This document shows positions 16,762-27,153 of a DNA stretch of 64,000 bases, in pieces. Each line of letters opens with the position of its first letter. Position 1 is the first letter of the stretch. Location of the stretch: contig NZ_JABAII010000008.1 in NCBI RefSeq assembly GCF_012641405.1, positions 248,001 through 312,000 of the forward strand. Direction: 5' to 3'. The position numbers and the translations under genes were made by a program. The stretch is from Rhizobium sp. P40RR-XXII. Its GTDB lineage: Bacteria > Pseudomonadota > Alphaproteobacteria > Rhizobiales > Rhizobiaceae. The notes beneath the pieces were generated by a model. That model was not told the origin of the DNA and did not search any database. It saw only the letters and a list, made by a program, of their open reading frames with translations.

Positions 16762-17745
16762 TCACCCATTTCCGATCAGAATGCCGGCGCCGAGCACGAG
16801 CGAGCCGCCAAGCACGACCTGGAAGGCCGCGCGCAGGAACGGCGTCTCCATATATCTGTTCTGGATGAAGGCGATGGCCCAAAGCTCGAAGAAGACGACG
16901 ACGGCAGCCGTGATCGTCGCGGTCCAGAAATGCGGGATGAGATAGGGAAGCGCATGGCCGAGACCGCCAAGCGCGGTCATGATGCCGCAGGCAAGGCCAC
17001 GCTTGATCGGCGAGCCGCGGCCGGAGATCTTGCCGTCGTCATGCGCCGCCTCGGTGAAACCCATGGAGATGCCGGCACCGACGGACGCCGAAAGACCGAC
17101 GAGAAAGGTCTGCCATGTCTGCTGCGTGGCGAAGGCGGCGGCAAAGATCGGCGCCAAGGTCGAAACGGAGCCATCCATGAGGCCGGCAAGGCCCGGCTGC
17201 ACATAGGTCAGCACGAACTGGCGGCGCGCCTGCGCGTCTTCCTCTTGTTTGACCGTCTCCGGCGTATGCTTGTCTCCAAGCATGCGGGCAACGTCTTCAT
17301 GGCCCTGCTCGGCCAGCGCCAGGTCGCCGAGAAGCTGCCGCGTCGAGGCATCGGAAACCTGCTTGGCGGCTTCGACATAGAAATGATAGGCCTGCTGCTC
17401 CATCGCCTCGGCTTCATCGCGCATGGCATCGAGCGAGAGGTTCTTGCGCAGCCAATCCGGCTTGCGCTCGTAAAATCCTCGAACATGCTCGCGCCGGATG
17501 AGCGGGATACGCTCGCCGAAACGCTGGCGATGCATGTCGATCAATGTCTTGCGATGGGTATCCTCGACCTCGGCCATATCCTCGAAGACCTTGGCCGACT
17601 CGGGAAAATTGGGACGCAGAATATCGGCATAGGCGAGATAGATGCGCGAATCATCCTCTTCGGCGGCGATGGCGATGGCGAGGATCTCCTGCTCGGACAG
17701 AGAGGTGAAGGAACGTTTCGACGGGCGGAATAAGCCTAACAGCAT
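16762..17745 (-). CDS. mbfA: Membrane-bound ferritin-like/VIT1 iron exporter (MbfA type)
   Basis: A 327-residue two-domain protein. The N-terminal ~165 residues are a ferritin/rubrerythrin-like helical domain with iron-ligand-type ExxxE and ExxH patterns (AIAAEEDDSRIY; EVEDTHRK). The C-terminal ~150 residues are a VIT1/CCC1-type membrane domain with several helices. This arrangement is MbfA of Agrobacterium and Bradyrhizobium, which exports iron and protects against iron and peroxide stress, and is repressed by Irr under low iron. A perfect Irr-type box ends 18 bp before the start codon. A truncated haemoglobin gene is divergent. Start ATG is preceded by GGGGTTGCTCC. Confidence 0.93.
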   Translation of the reverse strand: MLLGLFRPSKRSFTSLSEQEILAIAIAAEEDDSRIYLAYADILRPNFPESAKVFEDMAEVEDTHRKTLIDMHRQRFGERIPLIRREHVRGFYERKPDWLRKNLSLDAMRDEAEAMEQQAYHFYVEAAKQVSDASTRQLLGDLALAEQGHEDVARMLGDKHTPETVKQEEDAQARRQFVLTYVQPGLAGLMDGSVSTLAPIFAAAFATQQTWQTFLVGLSASVGAGISMGFTEAAHDDGKISGRGSPIKRGLACGIMTALGGLGHALPYLIPHFWTATITAAVVVFFELWAIAFIQNRYMETPFLRAAFQVVLGGSLVLGAGILIGNG

Positions 17746-17762
17746 CGGAGCAACCCCATAAA

Positions 17763-17779
17763 TTTAGAATTATTCTAAA
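17763..17779 (-). promoter_or_regulatory. Iron control element (Irr box) of mbfA
   Basis: A perfect inverted repeat TTTAGAA-TTA-TTCTAAA, matching the ICE/Irr operator of Rhizobiales. It lies 18-34 bp upstream of the mbfA ATG, where a bound repressor would block transcription. A partial extra arm (CTAAATT) follows on the far side. Confidence 0.88.
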
Positions 17780-18000
17780 TCTAAATTGGGTGACGGCGCG
17801 GGTCAAGCGCGGAGGCGCCATGAGAGGCGTAAATCGTGTCGGAGAATTCGCGGCCTGCGGCAAAAATCGGTGGCAAATCGTGAGATGATTTTGACAGAAT
17901 GCCGCAACGCTTGCATGACGGCTTGGTTATGACAGCGAATTGCATACATAGGGGAGCGAAAGCTGGTCGCCGCGATATTCCGTCGGCGCACCTAGAGACG

Positions 18001-18471
18001 ATGATGGAACAGGAACTACAGGCTCGCGCCGCGCATCTTGCCGGCATCCGCGAAAAGGCCGAGGTGGAGATGGCTCGCATGGGCATCGATGCCGCCTTCA
18101 TCGACAGGCTGGTCGATACATTCTATGGGCGCGTTCAGGCGCATTCCCGGTTAGGGCCGGTATTCGATGGACGTCTCGCCGGGCGCTGGCCGGACCATAT
18201 GGAAAAGATGAAGCGCTTCTGGTCGTCGGTCGCCTTCAAGAACGGTGCCTATGGCGGCAAGCCGGTTCAGGCGCATCTCGGCGTCGAAGGCATGGCGGCT
18301 GAGCTTTTTCCGGAATGGCTGGCGCTTTTCTCGCAGACGCTTGCCGATATCGCACCGTCGGCGGAAGCAAAGGACTGGTTCATGGCAACCGCCGAACGCA
18401 TCGCCAAGAGCTTGACGCTCTCGCTCTTCTACAATCCGGCACTGGATGATCCCGCGAGGAAGACCGTTTAG
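18001..18471 (+). CDS. Group III truncated haemoglobin
   Basis: A 156-residue 2/2 haemoglobin-like protein. The motifs FYGRVQAHSRLGPVFDGRL, then MEKMKRFWSSVAFKNG..GGKPVQAH, fit group III (Ctb-type) truncated haemoglobins, with H92 as the likely proximal haem ligand. Members bind oxygen or NO; exact roles vary. Two tandem ATGs occur (18001, 18004); the open frame further upstream (to 17899) looks unconserved. The divergent neighbour is the iron exporter mbfA and the shared gap carries its Irr box, so an iron/haem connection is plausible. Confidence 0.88.
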   Translation: MMEQELQARAAHLAGIREKAEVEMARMGIDAAFIDRLVDTFYGRVQAHSRLGPVFDGRLAGRWPDHMEKMKRFWSSVAFKNGAYGGKPVQAHLGVEGMAAELFPEWLALFSQTLADIAPSAEAKDWFMATAERIAKSLTLSLFYNPALDDPARKTV

Positions 18472-18679
18472 AGCACCTCGCGCGGCCCGATGCTGCCGAC
18501 CTCTGTGCCATCGTCACGGCAAGCTGCGCCGCAGGCGGTCCATTCGCGATTACAAGTTCAACATTTTCTGTTTTGCCAGCCGGCACTTCTGGAAATATCA
18601 ATGTGCGCGATAGGGTAAGGTGTCATGAAAGGCAGGTTTCGGGAATGATTTGCTCCCCAGTAGGAAATCGACATCGCAC

Positions 18680-19444
18680 ATGAAGCACCGGCTCGTCGTT
18701 CTCTCTGTTTCCCTCGTTATCGCCGTCGTCGTCATGAGCTCATTCGCCAGCCGCTCTGCTTTGGGGCTGGTCGTTAGAGCCTGCGAGGTCAACTCTGCCC
18801 TGACGGGGTCGCCCTATCCGTGCCTCAAAGTCGTCCGTGCGGAAGGTCCGCTATCTTCCTACGCCGTTCTTCGCGAGCCGGCCGACAAGGAGCGAACCAT
18901 TCTTGCGCCGCTCGCCGATGTGCCAGGGATCGAGGACCCCCGCCTTCTTGCGGCGGGCGCCCCGAATTATTTCGATGCGGCGTGGAAAGAGCGAGCCGAC
19001 GGACTTGGATTGCCCGCCTGGAAGGATTCGCCGCGGAATTTCGCACTGGCGATAAATGCCGCCAATTGGCGCACTCAGGACCGGCTGCATATTCACATGG
19101 GATGCGAGACGCCCCGCTTTCGCGCTCTGTTGAAGGCCCATGCCACAGAGATCGGCAGCGTCGGGTTTACCAGCTTGAAGACCAAGGCCGGCTGGTGGGC
19201 GACATTCCAGGCGACCGACGACCTTTCGAACTTGAACCCGCTGAAACTTGTCGCGGACGGCGTGGATGGAGCCCGCTCCAATATGGAAAACGTCGTGGTC
19301 GGCGTCTTCGGCTCGACATTGCCGGACGGCGAGCATGGCTTCTATATTCTGGCGAGAATCATGGGAGAAAACAAAGCCCGCGGGTCGGCAGAGGATATGA
19401 TCGATCCGAAGTGCGCAGCGAATGGTCAGGCTCGGCAGGGTTGA
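18680..19444 (+). CDS. cdh: CDP-diacylglycerol pyrophosphatase
   Basis: A 254-residue membrane-anchored or exported hydrolase that cleaves CDP-diacylglycerol to phosphatidate and CMP. An N-terminal hydrophobic segment (~4-26) is followed by family hallmarks: NYFDAAW, FALAINAANWRTQDRLHIHMGC with the HIT-like HxH (H137, H139), and a C-terminal HGFYILA. Length matches E. coli Cdh (about 250). Start ATG at 18680; a TTG at 18650 in frame adds ten unconserved residues. Nothing nearby belongs to phospholipid synthesis, so the gene stands alone. Confidence 0.88.
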   Translation: MKHRLVVLSVSLVIAVVVMSSFASRSALGLVVRACEVNSALTGSPYPCLKVVRAEGPLSSYAVLREPADKERTILAPLADVPGIEDPRLLAAGAPNYFDAAWKERADGLGLPAWKDSPRNFALAINAANWRTQDRLHIHMGCETPRFRALLKAHATEIGSVGFTSLKTKAGWWATFQATDDLSNLNPLKLVADGVDGARSNMENVVVGVFGSTLPDGEHGFYILARIMGENKARGSAEDMIDPKCAANGQARQG

Positions 19445-19504
19445 TGGGCGATCATCTCGGTTTTGCGCTCATGGGGTGCACGCATGCCCAGCAAACTCAA
19501 AACA

Positions 19505-19522
19505 GGGTGCTAGACGACACCC
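19505..19522 (-). terminator. Possible terminator after the EamA-type gene
   Basis: A 5-bp stem GGGTG / CACCC with an 8-nt loop; on the minus strand it is followed by TGTTTTGAGTTT. It lies just past the stop at 19536. The stem is short, so this is tentative. Confidence 0.4.
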
Positions 19523-19535
19523 CTCCAGCCGCCAA

Positions 19536-20450
19536 TCAACCCTTCGTAGCGAACACCGTCGCCCCGATGCTGGCAGACACCACAAGCGCCGTCCCGAACA
19601 TCTGCGATGGCGTCATCGGTTGCGACAGGATGATAAAGCCGGCGAAGGCGCCGATGGCGGGTTCGAGACTCATGAGAATGCCGAAGGATGAGGTCGGCAT
19701 GCGCCGGAGCGCCACCATTTCCAGCACATAAGGAAGGAGCGGAACGAGCAGCGCCAGTCCGGCTATTTCGAGGAGACCGAAAGCCGTCAGGTTGGGAACA
19801 GCGGAGGCATAGCCGAAGGGCGTGGAGACGACCGCTGCAACCAGCAGCGACATGGAAAGTCCTTCGAGACCCTGAAAGGCATTGCCGACCTTCTTCGTCA
19901 GCAGGATATAGCAGGCCCACCCTGCCCCCGCGCCGATGGCAAAGAGGATGCCGGGGAGATTGCCGACCCACTCCTCGCCATCATAGGCCAACAGCAGGAC
20001 GCCGATGGCGGCAAAGACCGGCCAGAGAAGCTGACGGCTGAACCCGAAGCCGAGGGTTGCGACCAGCAAAGGCCCGAGAAATTCGATGGCGACGGCAAGA
20101 CCCAACGGAATGCGCGAAATCGCCGAAAAGAAGGAGGTCGTCATCAGCGCCGAGACGGTGCCGAGCGCCAGTACGCCGAGCCATTGCGAGCGGCTGTAGC
20201 TCATGATCTTTGGACGGACGATGATCGCCAGTGCGGCCGACGCGAAGACGAGCCGCAGCCATGTCGCGCCGACCGGCCCATAGGCATTGATGATCGGGGA
20301 GGACAGGGCCGAGCCGAACTGGATTGACGCCATCGACATGACGCACATCAGCACGCCGGCGGCAATGCTGCCGGTTGATGGCGCAACATCCGGATGCGGC
20401 ATCAGCGCCGCGCCGCCATCCGATCCGCTTTCGACAAGCTTCTGGTCCAT
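19536..20450 (-). CDS. EamA/RhtA-type DMT-superfamily transporter
   Basis: A 304-residue inner-membrane protein with about ten hydrophobic helices in two EamA halves. The order of segments (SSPIINAYGPVGATWLRL near the start, IPLGLAVAIEFLGPL in the middle, GILMSLEPAIGAFAGF near the end) resembles RhtA threonine/homoserine exporters. The substrate is not determinable from sequence. Start ATG at 20450 with GGGGGAGG five bases upstream; a TTG at 20462 is in frame but would overlap that ribosome site. An HDAC-like gene is upstream on the same strand, 98 bp away. Confidence 0.87.
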   Translation of the reverse strand: MDQKLVESGSDGGAALMPHPDVAPSTGSIAAGVLMCVMSMASIQFGSALSSPIINAYGPVGATWLRLVFASAALAIIVRPKIMSYSRSQWLGVLALGTVSALMTTSFFSAISRIPLGLAVAIEFLGPLLVATLGFGFSRQLLWPVFAAIGVLLLAYDGEEWVGNLPGILFAIGAGAGWACYILLTKKVGNAFQGLEGLSMSLLVAAVVSTPFGYASAVPNLTAFGLLEIAGLALLVPLLPYVLEMVALRRMPTSSFGILMSLEPAIGAFAGFIILSQPMTPSQMFGTALVVSASIGATVFATKG

Positions 20451-20548
20451 GACCTCCCCCAATCAGGCGGCGTTTGTAGAAGCCCGGCCGTTTGCTGGCA
20501 AATTCAAACTTTTCATGCTGCGATCAGGCGTTTTGATGCAAGACCGTC

Positions 20549-21574
20549 TCAGGCTTCGAGGCCTTTCAGCACATTGGCGACGTTGAGGCCGATCTCGGGC
20601 ACGCCGTAACCGCCCTCCATGCAGACGAGAACAGGCAGTCCCGCGGCGGCGACGCGCTCGCCCATGCGAATGAAATCCTGCGAGGTCAGTTTGAAGAAGG
20701 AGATCGGGTCGCGCTCGAACGTGTCGACGCCGAGCGAGAGCACGATCGCCTCCGCACCGAACGCCTTGATGCGGGAAAGCGCATCGTCGAGCGCTGCCGA
20801 CCAGATCTCCCAAGGCGTGCCGCGCGGCATGGGGTAATTGCGGTTGGTCCCAAGTCCATCGCCCTCACCCTCTTCGTCGGCATGGCCGAGGAAATAGGGA
20901 AAGGCATGGATGGGATCGCCATGCAGCGAGGCGGTGAAGACATCGCCCCGCCTGTAGAATATGTCCTGTGTGCCGTTGCCGTGATGGAAATCGACATCGA
21001 GCACGGCAACCCTCGCCGCGCCATGATCGCGCAGGCGCTGTGCGGCAACGCCGGCATTGTTGATGAAGCAATAGCCGCCGAAGAGATCGAAGCCTGCGTG
21101 ATGGCCGGGCGGACGGCAAAGCGCGAAAGCGAAACGATTACCGGCGTGGAGCCAGTCGGCCCCCGTCAGAGCACAGCGCATGGAGGCGAGCGCCGCCTCA
21201 TAGGACCCCTTGGTGATCGAGGTATCGGCGGCGTTGGCATAATGGCCGATCATGCCGACGATATTGTCAGGCACGCGCTGGCTGGTGCGCCGGACGGGAA
21301 AGGAATTGGCGATGGCCTCGCCCTTGTACCCGGCGGCGACCCAGCGTTCCCAGACCATGCCGAGGAAATCGAGATAGGCCGGATCGTGGACCTTGCGCGC
21401 CGTCTCCAGCCCATGGATTTCGGGAGCGACGACATCGGCAAAGCCGGCCTCCCTGACGGCGGCAAGGATCCACTCTGCGCGGAAAGGCGCTTCGAAGGGC
21501 GTGACGAGCTGGCCGTCATGCAGCTCGGTCTTGGCATCCCTGAGCTTATGATCCTCAGAGTAAATGACCCGCAT
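20549..21574 (-). CDS. Histone deacetylase-like amidohydrolase (acetylpolyamine amidohydrolase type)
   Basis: A 341-residue zinc-dependent deacetylase-fold enzyme. Hallmarks are CRPPGHHAG (paired active-site histidines), GYCFINNAGVAA, the zinc-ligand segment DVDFHHGNGTQDIFY, and LGVDTFERDP with the third ligand Asp. The N-terminus MRVIYSEDHKLRD is typical of bacterial acetylpolyamine amidohydrolases, so acetylated polyamines are the likeliest substrates; other acyl-amines are possible. Start ATG at 21574 has GGAGG eight bases upstream. The open frame to 21793 overlaps the divergent HAD gene and is not used. Confidence 0.92.
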   Translation of the reverse strand: MRVIYSEDHKLRDAKTELHDGQLVTPFEAPFRAEWILAAVREAGFADVVAPEIHGLETARKVHDPAYLDFLGMVWERWVAAGYKGEAIANSFPVRRTSQRVPDNIVGMIGHYANAADTSITKGSYEAALASMRCALTGADWLHAGNRFAFALCRPPGHHAGFDLFGGYCFINNAGVAAQRLRDHGAARVAVLDVDFHHGNGTQDIFYRRGDVFTASLHGDPIHAFPYFLGHADEEGEGDGLGTNRNYPMPRGTPWEIWSAALDDALSRIKAFGAEAIVLSLGVDTFERDPISFFKLTSQDFIRMGERVAAAGLPVLVCMEGGYGVPEIGLNVANVLKGLEA

Positions 21575-21719
21575 CGTCGCCTCCTCCGTTATCGGCTTGG
21601 TTATCCTGATGACACGAAGGCTTACATGCATCGCGCCGGAGAAAAAAGGGCGGGATGCGGTCTTGAACGTCGCTGCAAACGACCGCACCTTCCTGCATCC
21701 GATGAACCGAGGGCACAGC

Positions 21720-22325
21720 ATGAAACTCCTGATGGTCGATGTCGACGGCGTCCTGGTGCACGGCCGGCCGAGCGACGGGCTGCCGCTTTTCACTCATCTG
21801 GAACGCGATCTCGGCCTGCCGCTAGATGTACTTCAGGAGGCGTTCTTCAAAACCTATTGGCCTGACATCGTCATTGGCCGCGATGCGCTCGAACCGAGGC
21901 TAGCGGAGGTTCTCAGCGAAATCGCGCCCCATCTCAGCGCCCGAACCCTGATCGATTATTGGTTCGAAAACGATTCTCGCCTTGATCACGGCCTACTCGA
22001 AGATCTCGCCACACTGCGTGCCGGCGGAACGAAGATGTTCCTTGCGACCAACCAGGAGCATATGCGCGCCGCCTATCTGATGGAGACACTCGGGCTCTCC
22101 TCGCGCTTCGACGGCATTTTCTATTCGGCCGCCTTCGGCCATCAGAAGCCCGCCGCCGAATTCTTCCGGCTGGCGACGGAGCGAGTGGGGCTTGCTGCCG
22201 GCGAAATCGGCTTCATCGACGACGTGGAGGTCAATATCGAGGCCGCGCGGCAAGTCGGCTGGAAAGCGATGCAATGGACATCGGGCTCGACATTAAGGCA
22301 GGCCATTGCGGCCTTCTCTGCCTGA
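21720..22325 (+). CDS. HAD-superfamily hydrolase
   Basis: A 201-residue HAD phosphatase-like protein. Motif I is DVDGVL (nucleophile D7), motif II is near FLATNQE, the motif III lysine is in GHQKPAAEFF, and motif IV is GFIDDVEVNIEAA. The cap is small and helical (subfamily IA-like). Substrate unknown. It is divergent from the HDAC-like gene with a ~145-bp shared promoter region. Start ATG at 21720; the frame is open upstream to 21564 without a ribosome site. Confidence 0.87.
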   Translation: MKLLMVDVDGVLVHGRPSDGLPLFTHLERDLGLPLDVLQEAFFKTYWPDIVIGRDALEPRLAEVLSEIAPHLSARTLIDYWFENDSRLDHGLLEDLATLRAGGTKMFLATNQEHMRAAYLMETLGLSSRFDGIFYSAAFGHQKPAAEFFRLATERVGLAAGEIGFIDDVEVNIEAARQVGWKAMQWTSGSTLRQAIAAFSA

Positions 22326-22335
22326 GCGGTCCCCT

Positions 22336-22857
22336 TCAGGCGGCGATGCGCTTGTAGAAGAAGGTCGTGTCGCAAAACCCGCCCTCCGGCCACATGGCAT
22401 AATCCGGCACGACGCCGACGCGTTGCCAGCCGAGACGCGGATAGATCGCCTCCGCATCACTGCCGGTCGCGGTATCGAGTACGAGCAAGGTCTTGCCGAC
22501 GCTGATCGCTTCGCGCTCCGCCGCCTCCATCAGGAGACGGGCAAGGCCCGTCCCCCGGGCGGACCTGTGCACCAGCAGCTTTTTCAGATCGCCGCGATGC
22601 GGCTGGTTCGGCATCTGCGCTGCGCCCACCTGCACTGTCCCGACCACCTTACCCTCGATGACAGCGACCAGAAGCAGCGTCGCGCCGCTTTCGACGCTTT
22701 CAGCAACACTCTGCCAGTAAGGCACCGCATCGGCAGGCCCATAAGGCTGCATGAAACCGACGGAAGCGCCGCCATTGACGCAATCGGCAAGCACATCGCA
22801 AAGATCCGGCAGGGCGGCACGAGCATCGGTGGCGGAGAGAAGAAGAATGTCGGGCAT
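22336..22857 (-). CDS. GNAT-family N-acetyltransferase
   Basis: A 173-residue GCN5-type acetyltransferase. The acetyl-CoA loop is visible in KLLVHRSARGTGLARLLM, preceded by the strand LLLVAVIEGKVVGTVQVG. The C-terminal strand ends GFCDTTFFYKRI. The acceptor is unknown. It lies 18 bp downstream of an XRE-cupin regulator on the same strand, so the two are probably cotranscribed. It converges with the HAD gene with only 10 bp between stops. Confidence 0.87.
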   Translation of the reverse strand: MPDILLLSATDARAALPDLCDVLADCVNGGASVGFMQPYGPADAVPYWQSVAESVESGATLLLVAVIEGKVVGTVQVGAAQMPNQPHRGDLKKLLVHRSARGTGLARLLMEAAEREAISVGKTLLVLDTATGSDAEAIYPRLGWQRVGVVPDYAMWPEGGFCDTTFFYKRIAA

Positions 22858-22875
22858 GAAAAGGTCCTTGGATAG

Positions 22876-23448
22876 CTACGAACGGCCGCGATCGAGGATG
22901 ACGCTGTAGCGCGCCGAACCCTCGCCGGGATTATGGAAAGCGTGGCCATCACCGACGCCCATGAAAAGACAATCGCCAGGCATCAGACGATGGGTGACAT
23001 CGCGGTGCGTCACCTCCATCTCGCCTTCGAACAGCCAGACATGCTGCGTCATGCCGAGGCTTGCGGTGTTCGGCGGGAAGATGACGCGCGCACCAGCCGG
23101 GAAGATGACTTCGACGACGTCGATTTTCGATTCAGTTGCCGGTGGCGACACCGCGCGTCTGACATAGCCGGATCCCGGATCGCGCCAGATCGCCTGCTGA
23201 TCGCGGCGGGCAAGTGGCGACACCTCCTCGTCCTCCTCGGCGAAAAAGGCGGAAAGCGAAAGGCCGAGCGCCGCGCAAAGCCGCGACAGCAATGAGGCCG
23301 TCGGGCTCGCCTCCGCGCGCTCGATGCGCGAGATCATCGCGCGGCTGACGGCCGAGGCGTTAGCGAGCTCATCCAGCGTCAAGCCGCGGGCGATCCGCAA
23401 CTCCTTGATGCGCGCGCCGATCGCCAGTTCCAGATCGTCATCCGCCAT
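22876..23448 (-). CDS. XRE-family transcriptional regulator with C-terminal cupin
   Basis: A 190-residue regulator. Residues ~10-65 are a Cro/C1-type helix-turn-helix (LRIARGLTLDELANASAVSR.AMISRIERAEASPT), and residues ~105-180 are a cupin_2 barrel (GARVIFPPNTAS; HVWLFEGEMEVT; LMPGDCLFMG). Such proteins usually sense a small metabolite in the cupin and repress neighbouring genes. It precedes the GNAT gene by 18 bp. The upstream gap (23449-23617) contains an AT-rich stretch near 23470 that could hold an operator; no clear palindrome was found. Confidence 0.88.
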   Translation of the reverse strand: MADDDLELAIGARIKELRIARGLTLDELANASAVSRAMISRIERAEASPTASLLSRLCAALGLSLSAFFAEEDEEVSPLARRDQQAIWRDPGSGYVRRAVSPPATESKIDVVEVIFPAGARVIFPPNTASLGMTQHVWLFEGEMEVTHRDVTHRLMPGDCLFMGVGDGHAFHNPGEGSARYSVILDRGRS

Positions 23449-23617
23449 TATGTGCCTCGCATCCCGATATTCTACTATATGAGAAATACACGATTACATG
23501 ATGGAATCAAGTATGCGTTGACGTTCATCGATGGCCGGCCGGAAAAGGCTAACATAACGTGAAGATAGCCGCCAAAGCCTTGCTTTTCCGCTTTGCGGCG
23601 CGGGGCGGCGCTGCTAT

Positions 23618-25446
<1,829 letters not shown>

Positions 25447-25450
<4 letters not shown>

Positions 25451-25617
25451 GGGATAAGAAACCCGACCCCTCATGCTCTGCGAAAGATGAAACGACTCGC
25501 GACAGCAGAGTCGAACGCGAACGTTTGTGGCTTGAAGAAAACGAGCAAGCGATTGCGGAAGCAAACGCCTACGTCGAAAAACACGGCCTCCCTTTGGCGA
25601 AATACAGACAATTCTGA
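25447..25617 (+). pseudogene. CcdA-type antitoxin C-terminal fragment
   Basis: A 56-codon frame starting at a GTG that overlaps the lepA stop. Its last ~38 residues (VERERLWLEENEQAIAEAN, then AYVEKHGLPLAKYRQF) match the C-terminal toxin-binding tail of CcdA-family antitoxins. The DNA-binding ribbon-helix-helix half of CcdA, about 35-40 residues, is missing; in its place is DKKPDPSCSAKDETTRD, unlike any antitoxin N-terminus I know. No CcdB gene lies nearby. It is either a decayed antitoxin or a toxin-binding tail translated by coupling to lepA. No toxin partner is visible. Confidence 0.6.
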
Positions 25618-25637
25618 CACGAACCAGGGGCGGCTGA

Positions 25638-26093
25638 TCACCCCTGCCCCATATATTCCCCGATCAGTCCCTCATACTCCTCCATCGCCGGGAGTGCTGC
25701 ATAGCTGTGCTTGGCCGGCGTCGTCACCCAGGGCAGCTTTTCGCTCGTCCAGGTCTCCATGAAGGGCGTAAACCAGCTGACGTCGTTAAGCATGGTGGCG
25801 CGGACATTGACGAACCAGTCGACGCCGTCCAGCTTCGTGAACAGCCAGCTCATGCAATGCGGGCAGAAATAGTGATGGATGACATCGCCGTGCAGGCCGC
25901 CGATGACAGGCTCGCCTTCCGTCACCTCGAAACCCTCCGTGGGAATGGCGGCGCTCAGCGAATAGGGGCCGGCGGTCATGCGCTGGCAGCCTGTGCAATG
26001 GCAGGCCATGGTCAGCAAGGGCTTGGCATTGATCTTCAACCGCACCTGCCCACAACGGCAGCTGCCGTCGCAAGGAAGTTCCAGCGTGCTCAT
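25638..26093 (-). CDS. GFA-family (glutathione-dependent formaldehyde-activating-like) protein
   Basis: A 151-residue zinc-binding protein of the Mss4-like/GFA fold. Metal cysteines are CRCGQV, the CHCTGCQR motif, and CPHC further on. GFA members include the S-hydroxymethylglutathione synthase of methylotrophs, but most are of unknown activity, so formaldehyde metabolism is not implied. Start ATG at 26093 with GGAGGA eight bases before; an ATG at 26111 is in frame but contains that ribosome site. Confidence 0.85.
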   Translation of the reverse strand: MSTLELPCDGSCRCGQVRLKINAKPLLTMACHCTGCQRMTAGPYSLSAAIPTEGFEVTEGEPVIGGLHGDVIHHYFCPHCMSWLFTKLDGVDWFVNVRATMLNDVSWFTPFMETWTSEKLPWVTTPAKHSYAALPAMEEYEGLIGEYMGQG

Positions 26094-26165
26094 GATGTCA
26101 TCTCCTCCCATTTCAAAATCTGCTTGCACGGCGCATCACGACCCATCTGCCGGCAGCGCGTAATT

Positions 26166-26278
26166 AGAGCGTGATGCCGAAAAGTGTAGGCGGTTTTCGG
26201 ACGACATCACGCTCTACTTCTTTGATTCTAGAGCGGATTCAGATTTTAGGTCGAACAGACCTAAAATCATCCGGCTCT
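26166..26278. repeat. 113-bp two-hairpin intergenic repeat, copy A
   Basis: Composed of a long hairpin (AGAGCGTGATG ... CATCACGCTCT, ~50 bp), a short linker, and a second hairpin GATTTTAGGTC / GACCTAAAATC with outer arms AGAGC and GCTCT. Copy B at 31120-31232 is the same length in reverse orientation and about 93% identical by eye. It looks like a non-autonomous mobile palindromic element of Rhizobiaceae. It is the main content of the 26094-26298 gap. Confidence 0.85.
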
Positions 26279-26298
26279 GATGTATGCCGCCGAAATCC

Positions 26299-27033
26299 TT
26301 AGGCTTCCGCGACCTGCTGAAACTCCATTTGTGCTTCTATCGTGCGCACCCAGGCCCGCGCGATGGCAAGACCGGCCGTCTCGGCCGCGGCAGCGTGCTT
26401 GGCGACAAGCTCCGGATAATTCTCCAGCCAGCCGGGCTCCTTGCGCTCGATAACCGCCTTGAATTCGTCGCGCCAGCGGTCGACCACGGCGGCGTTGGCT
26501 TCGAAGTGGAACTGCGTGCCATAGGTCGCGCGGCCGATGCGGAAGGCCTGGTTCCGTGTCACGCCGTTGGTCGCGAGGCGCGTGGCGCCGGCCGGTAAGG
26601 TAAAGGTGTCGGAATGCCATTCAAAGATGGTGAAGTCGTCGCCGACACCGGCGAGCAGGGGATCCGCCTTGCCTTCGTTGGTAACGCCCACTGTCTTCCA
26701 GCCGAATTCATGGGCAGTGCCGAGAAGATTTTCCGCCTCATAGGCGCGCGCGAGAATCTGGCTGCCGAGGCAAATACCAAGCACGGCCTTGTCCTCGCTT
26801 TCGAAGCGACGCATGAGCTGCGCCAGTTCGGGCAGATAAGGATGGGTGTGATCGTCGCGGGCGCTCTGCTCGCCGCCGAGCACGGCAATCGCATCATGGG
26901 ACACCGTATCCCTGGGCAGCGCTTCGCCGTTCCATGGCCGGAACCATTCGATCTCAGCCTTCGCCTCTTCGAGCGCGATGCCGAGAGCGCCGAGCGGGGT
27001 ATTCTTCATATTCTCGATAATGGCGACGCGCAT
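26299..27033 (-). CDS. Class I glutamine amidotransferase-like protein
   Basis: A 244-residue GATase1 domain protein resembling stand-alone GMP-synthase-type amidotransferases. The nucleophile elbow is GICLGSQ (C88), the histidine is H176 in TQFHFEA, and the Glu follows two residues later, so the Cys-His-Glu triad is intact. LGGEQSARDD near residue 55 is the usual oxyanion-strand region. No synthetase partner is adjacent, and its substrate is unknown; some relatives hydrolyse gamma-glutamyl compounds. Start taken at ATG 27033 (MRVAIIEN); upstream in-frame ATGs at 27054 and 27072 lack ribosome sites. Confidence 0.85.
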   Translation of the reverse strand: MRVAIIENMKNTPLGALGIALEEAKAEIEWFRPWNGEALPRDTVSHDAIAVLGGEQSARDDHTHPYLPELAQLMRRFESEDKAVLGICLGSQILARAYEAENLLGTAHEFGWKTVGVTNEGKADPLLAGVGDDFTIFEWHSDTFTLPAGATRLATNGVTRNQAFRIGRATYGTQFHFEANAAVVDRWRDEFKAVIERKEPGWLENYPELVAKHAAAAETAGLAIARAWVRTIEAQMEFQQVAEA

Positions 27034-27153
27034 TGCGATGATCCCGAACATGTTACCGGGAGAGATGAGCATGAGGCGACGGGAGAGGCAAGGGTATAGC
27101 TTGCAGCCAGCTAAAGTTGAGCATAAATGTCAGCAAACAACGAGGACTCTGTG

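Noticed and set aside
25638..26093. Formaldehyde detoxification role for the GFA protein
   Set aside because: Only the GFA fold can be seen; no glutathione-dependent formaldehyde dehydrogenase is nearby and most family members have other or unknown roles.
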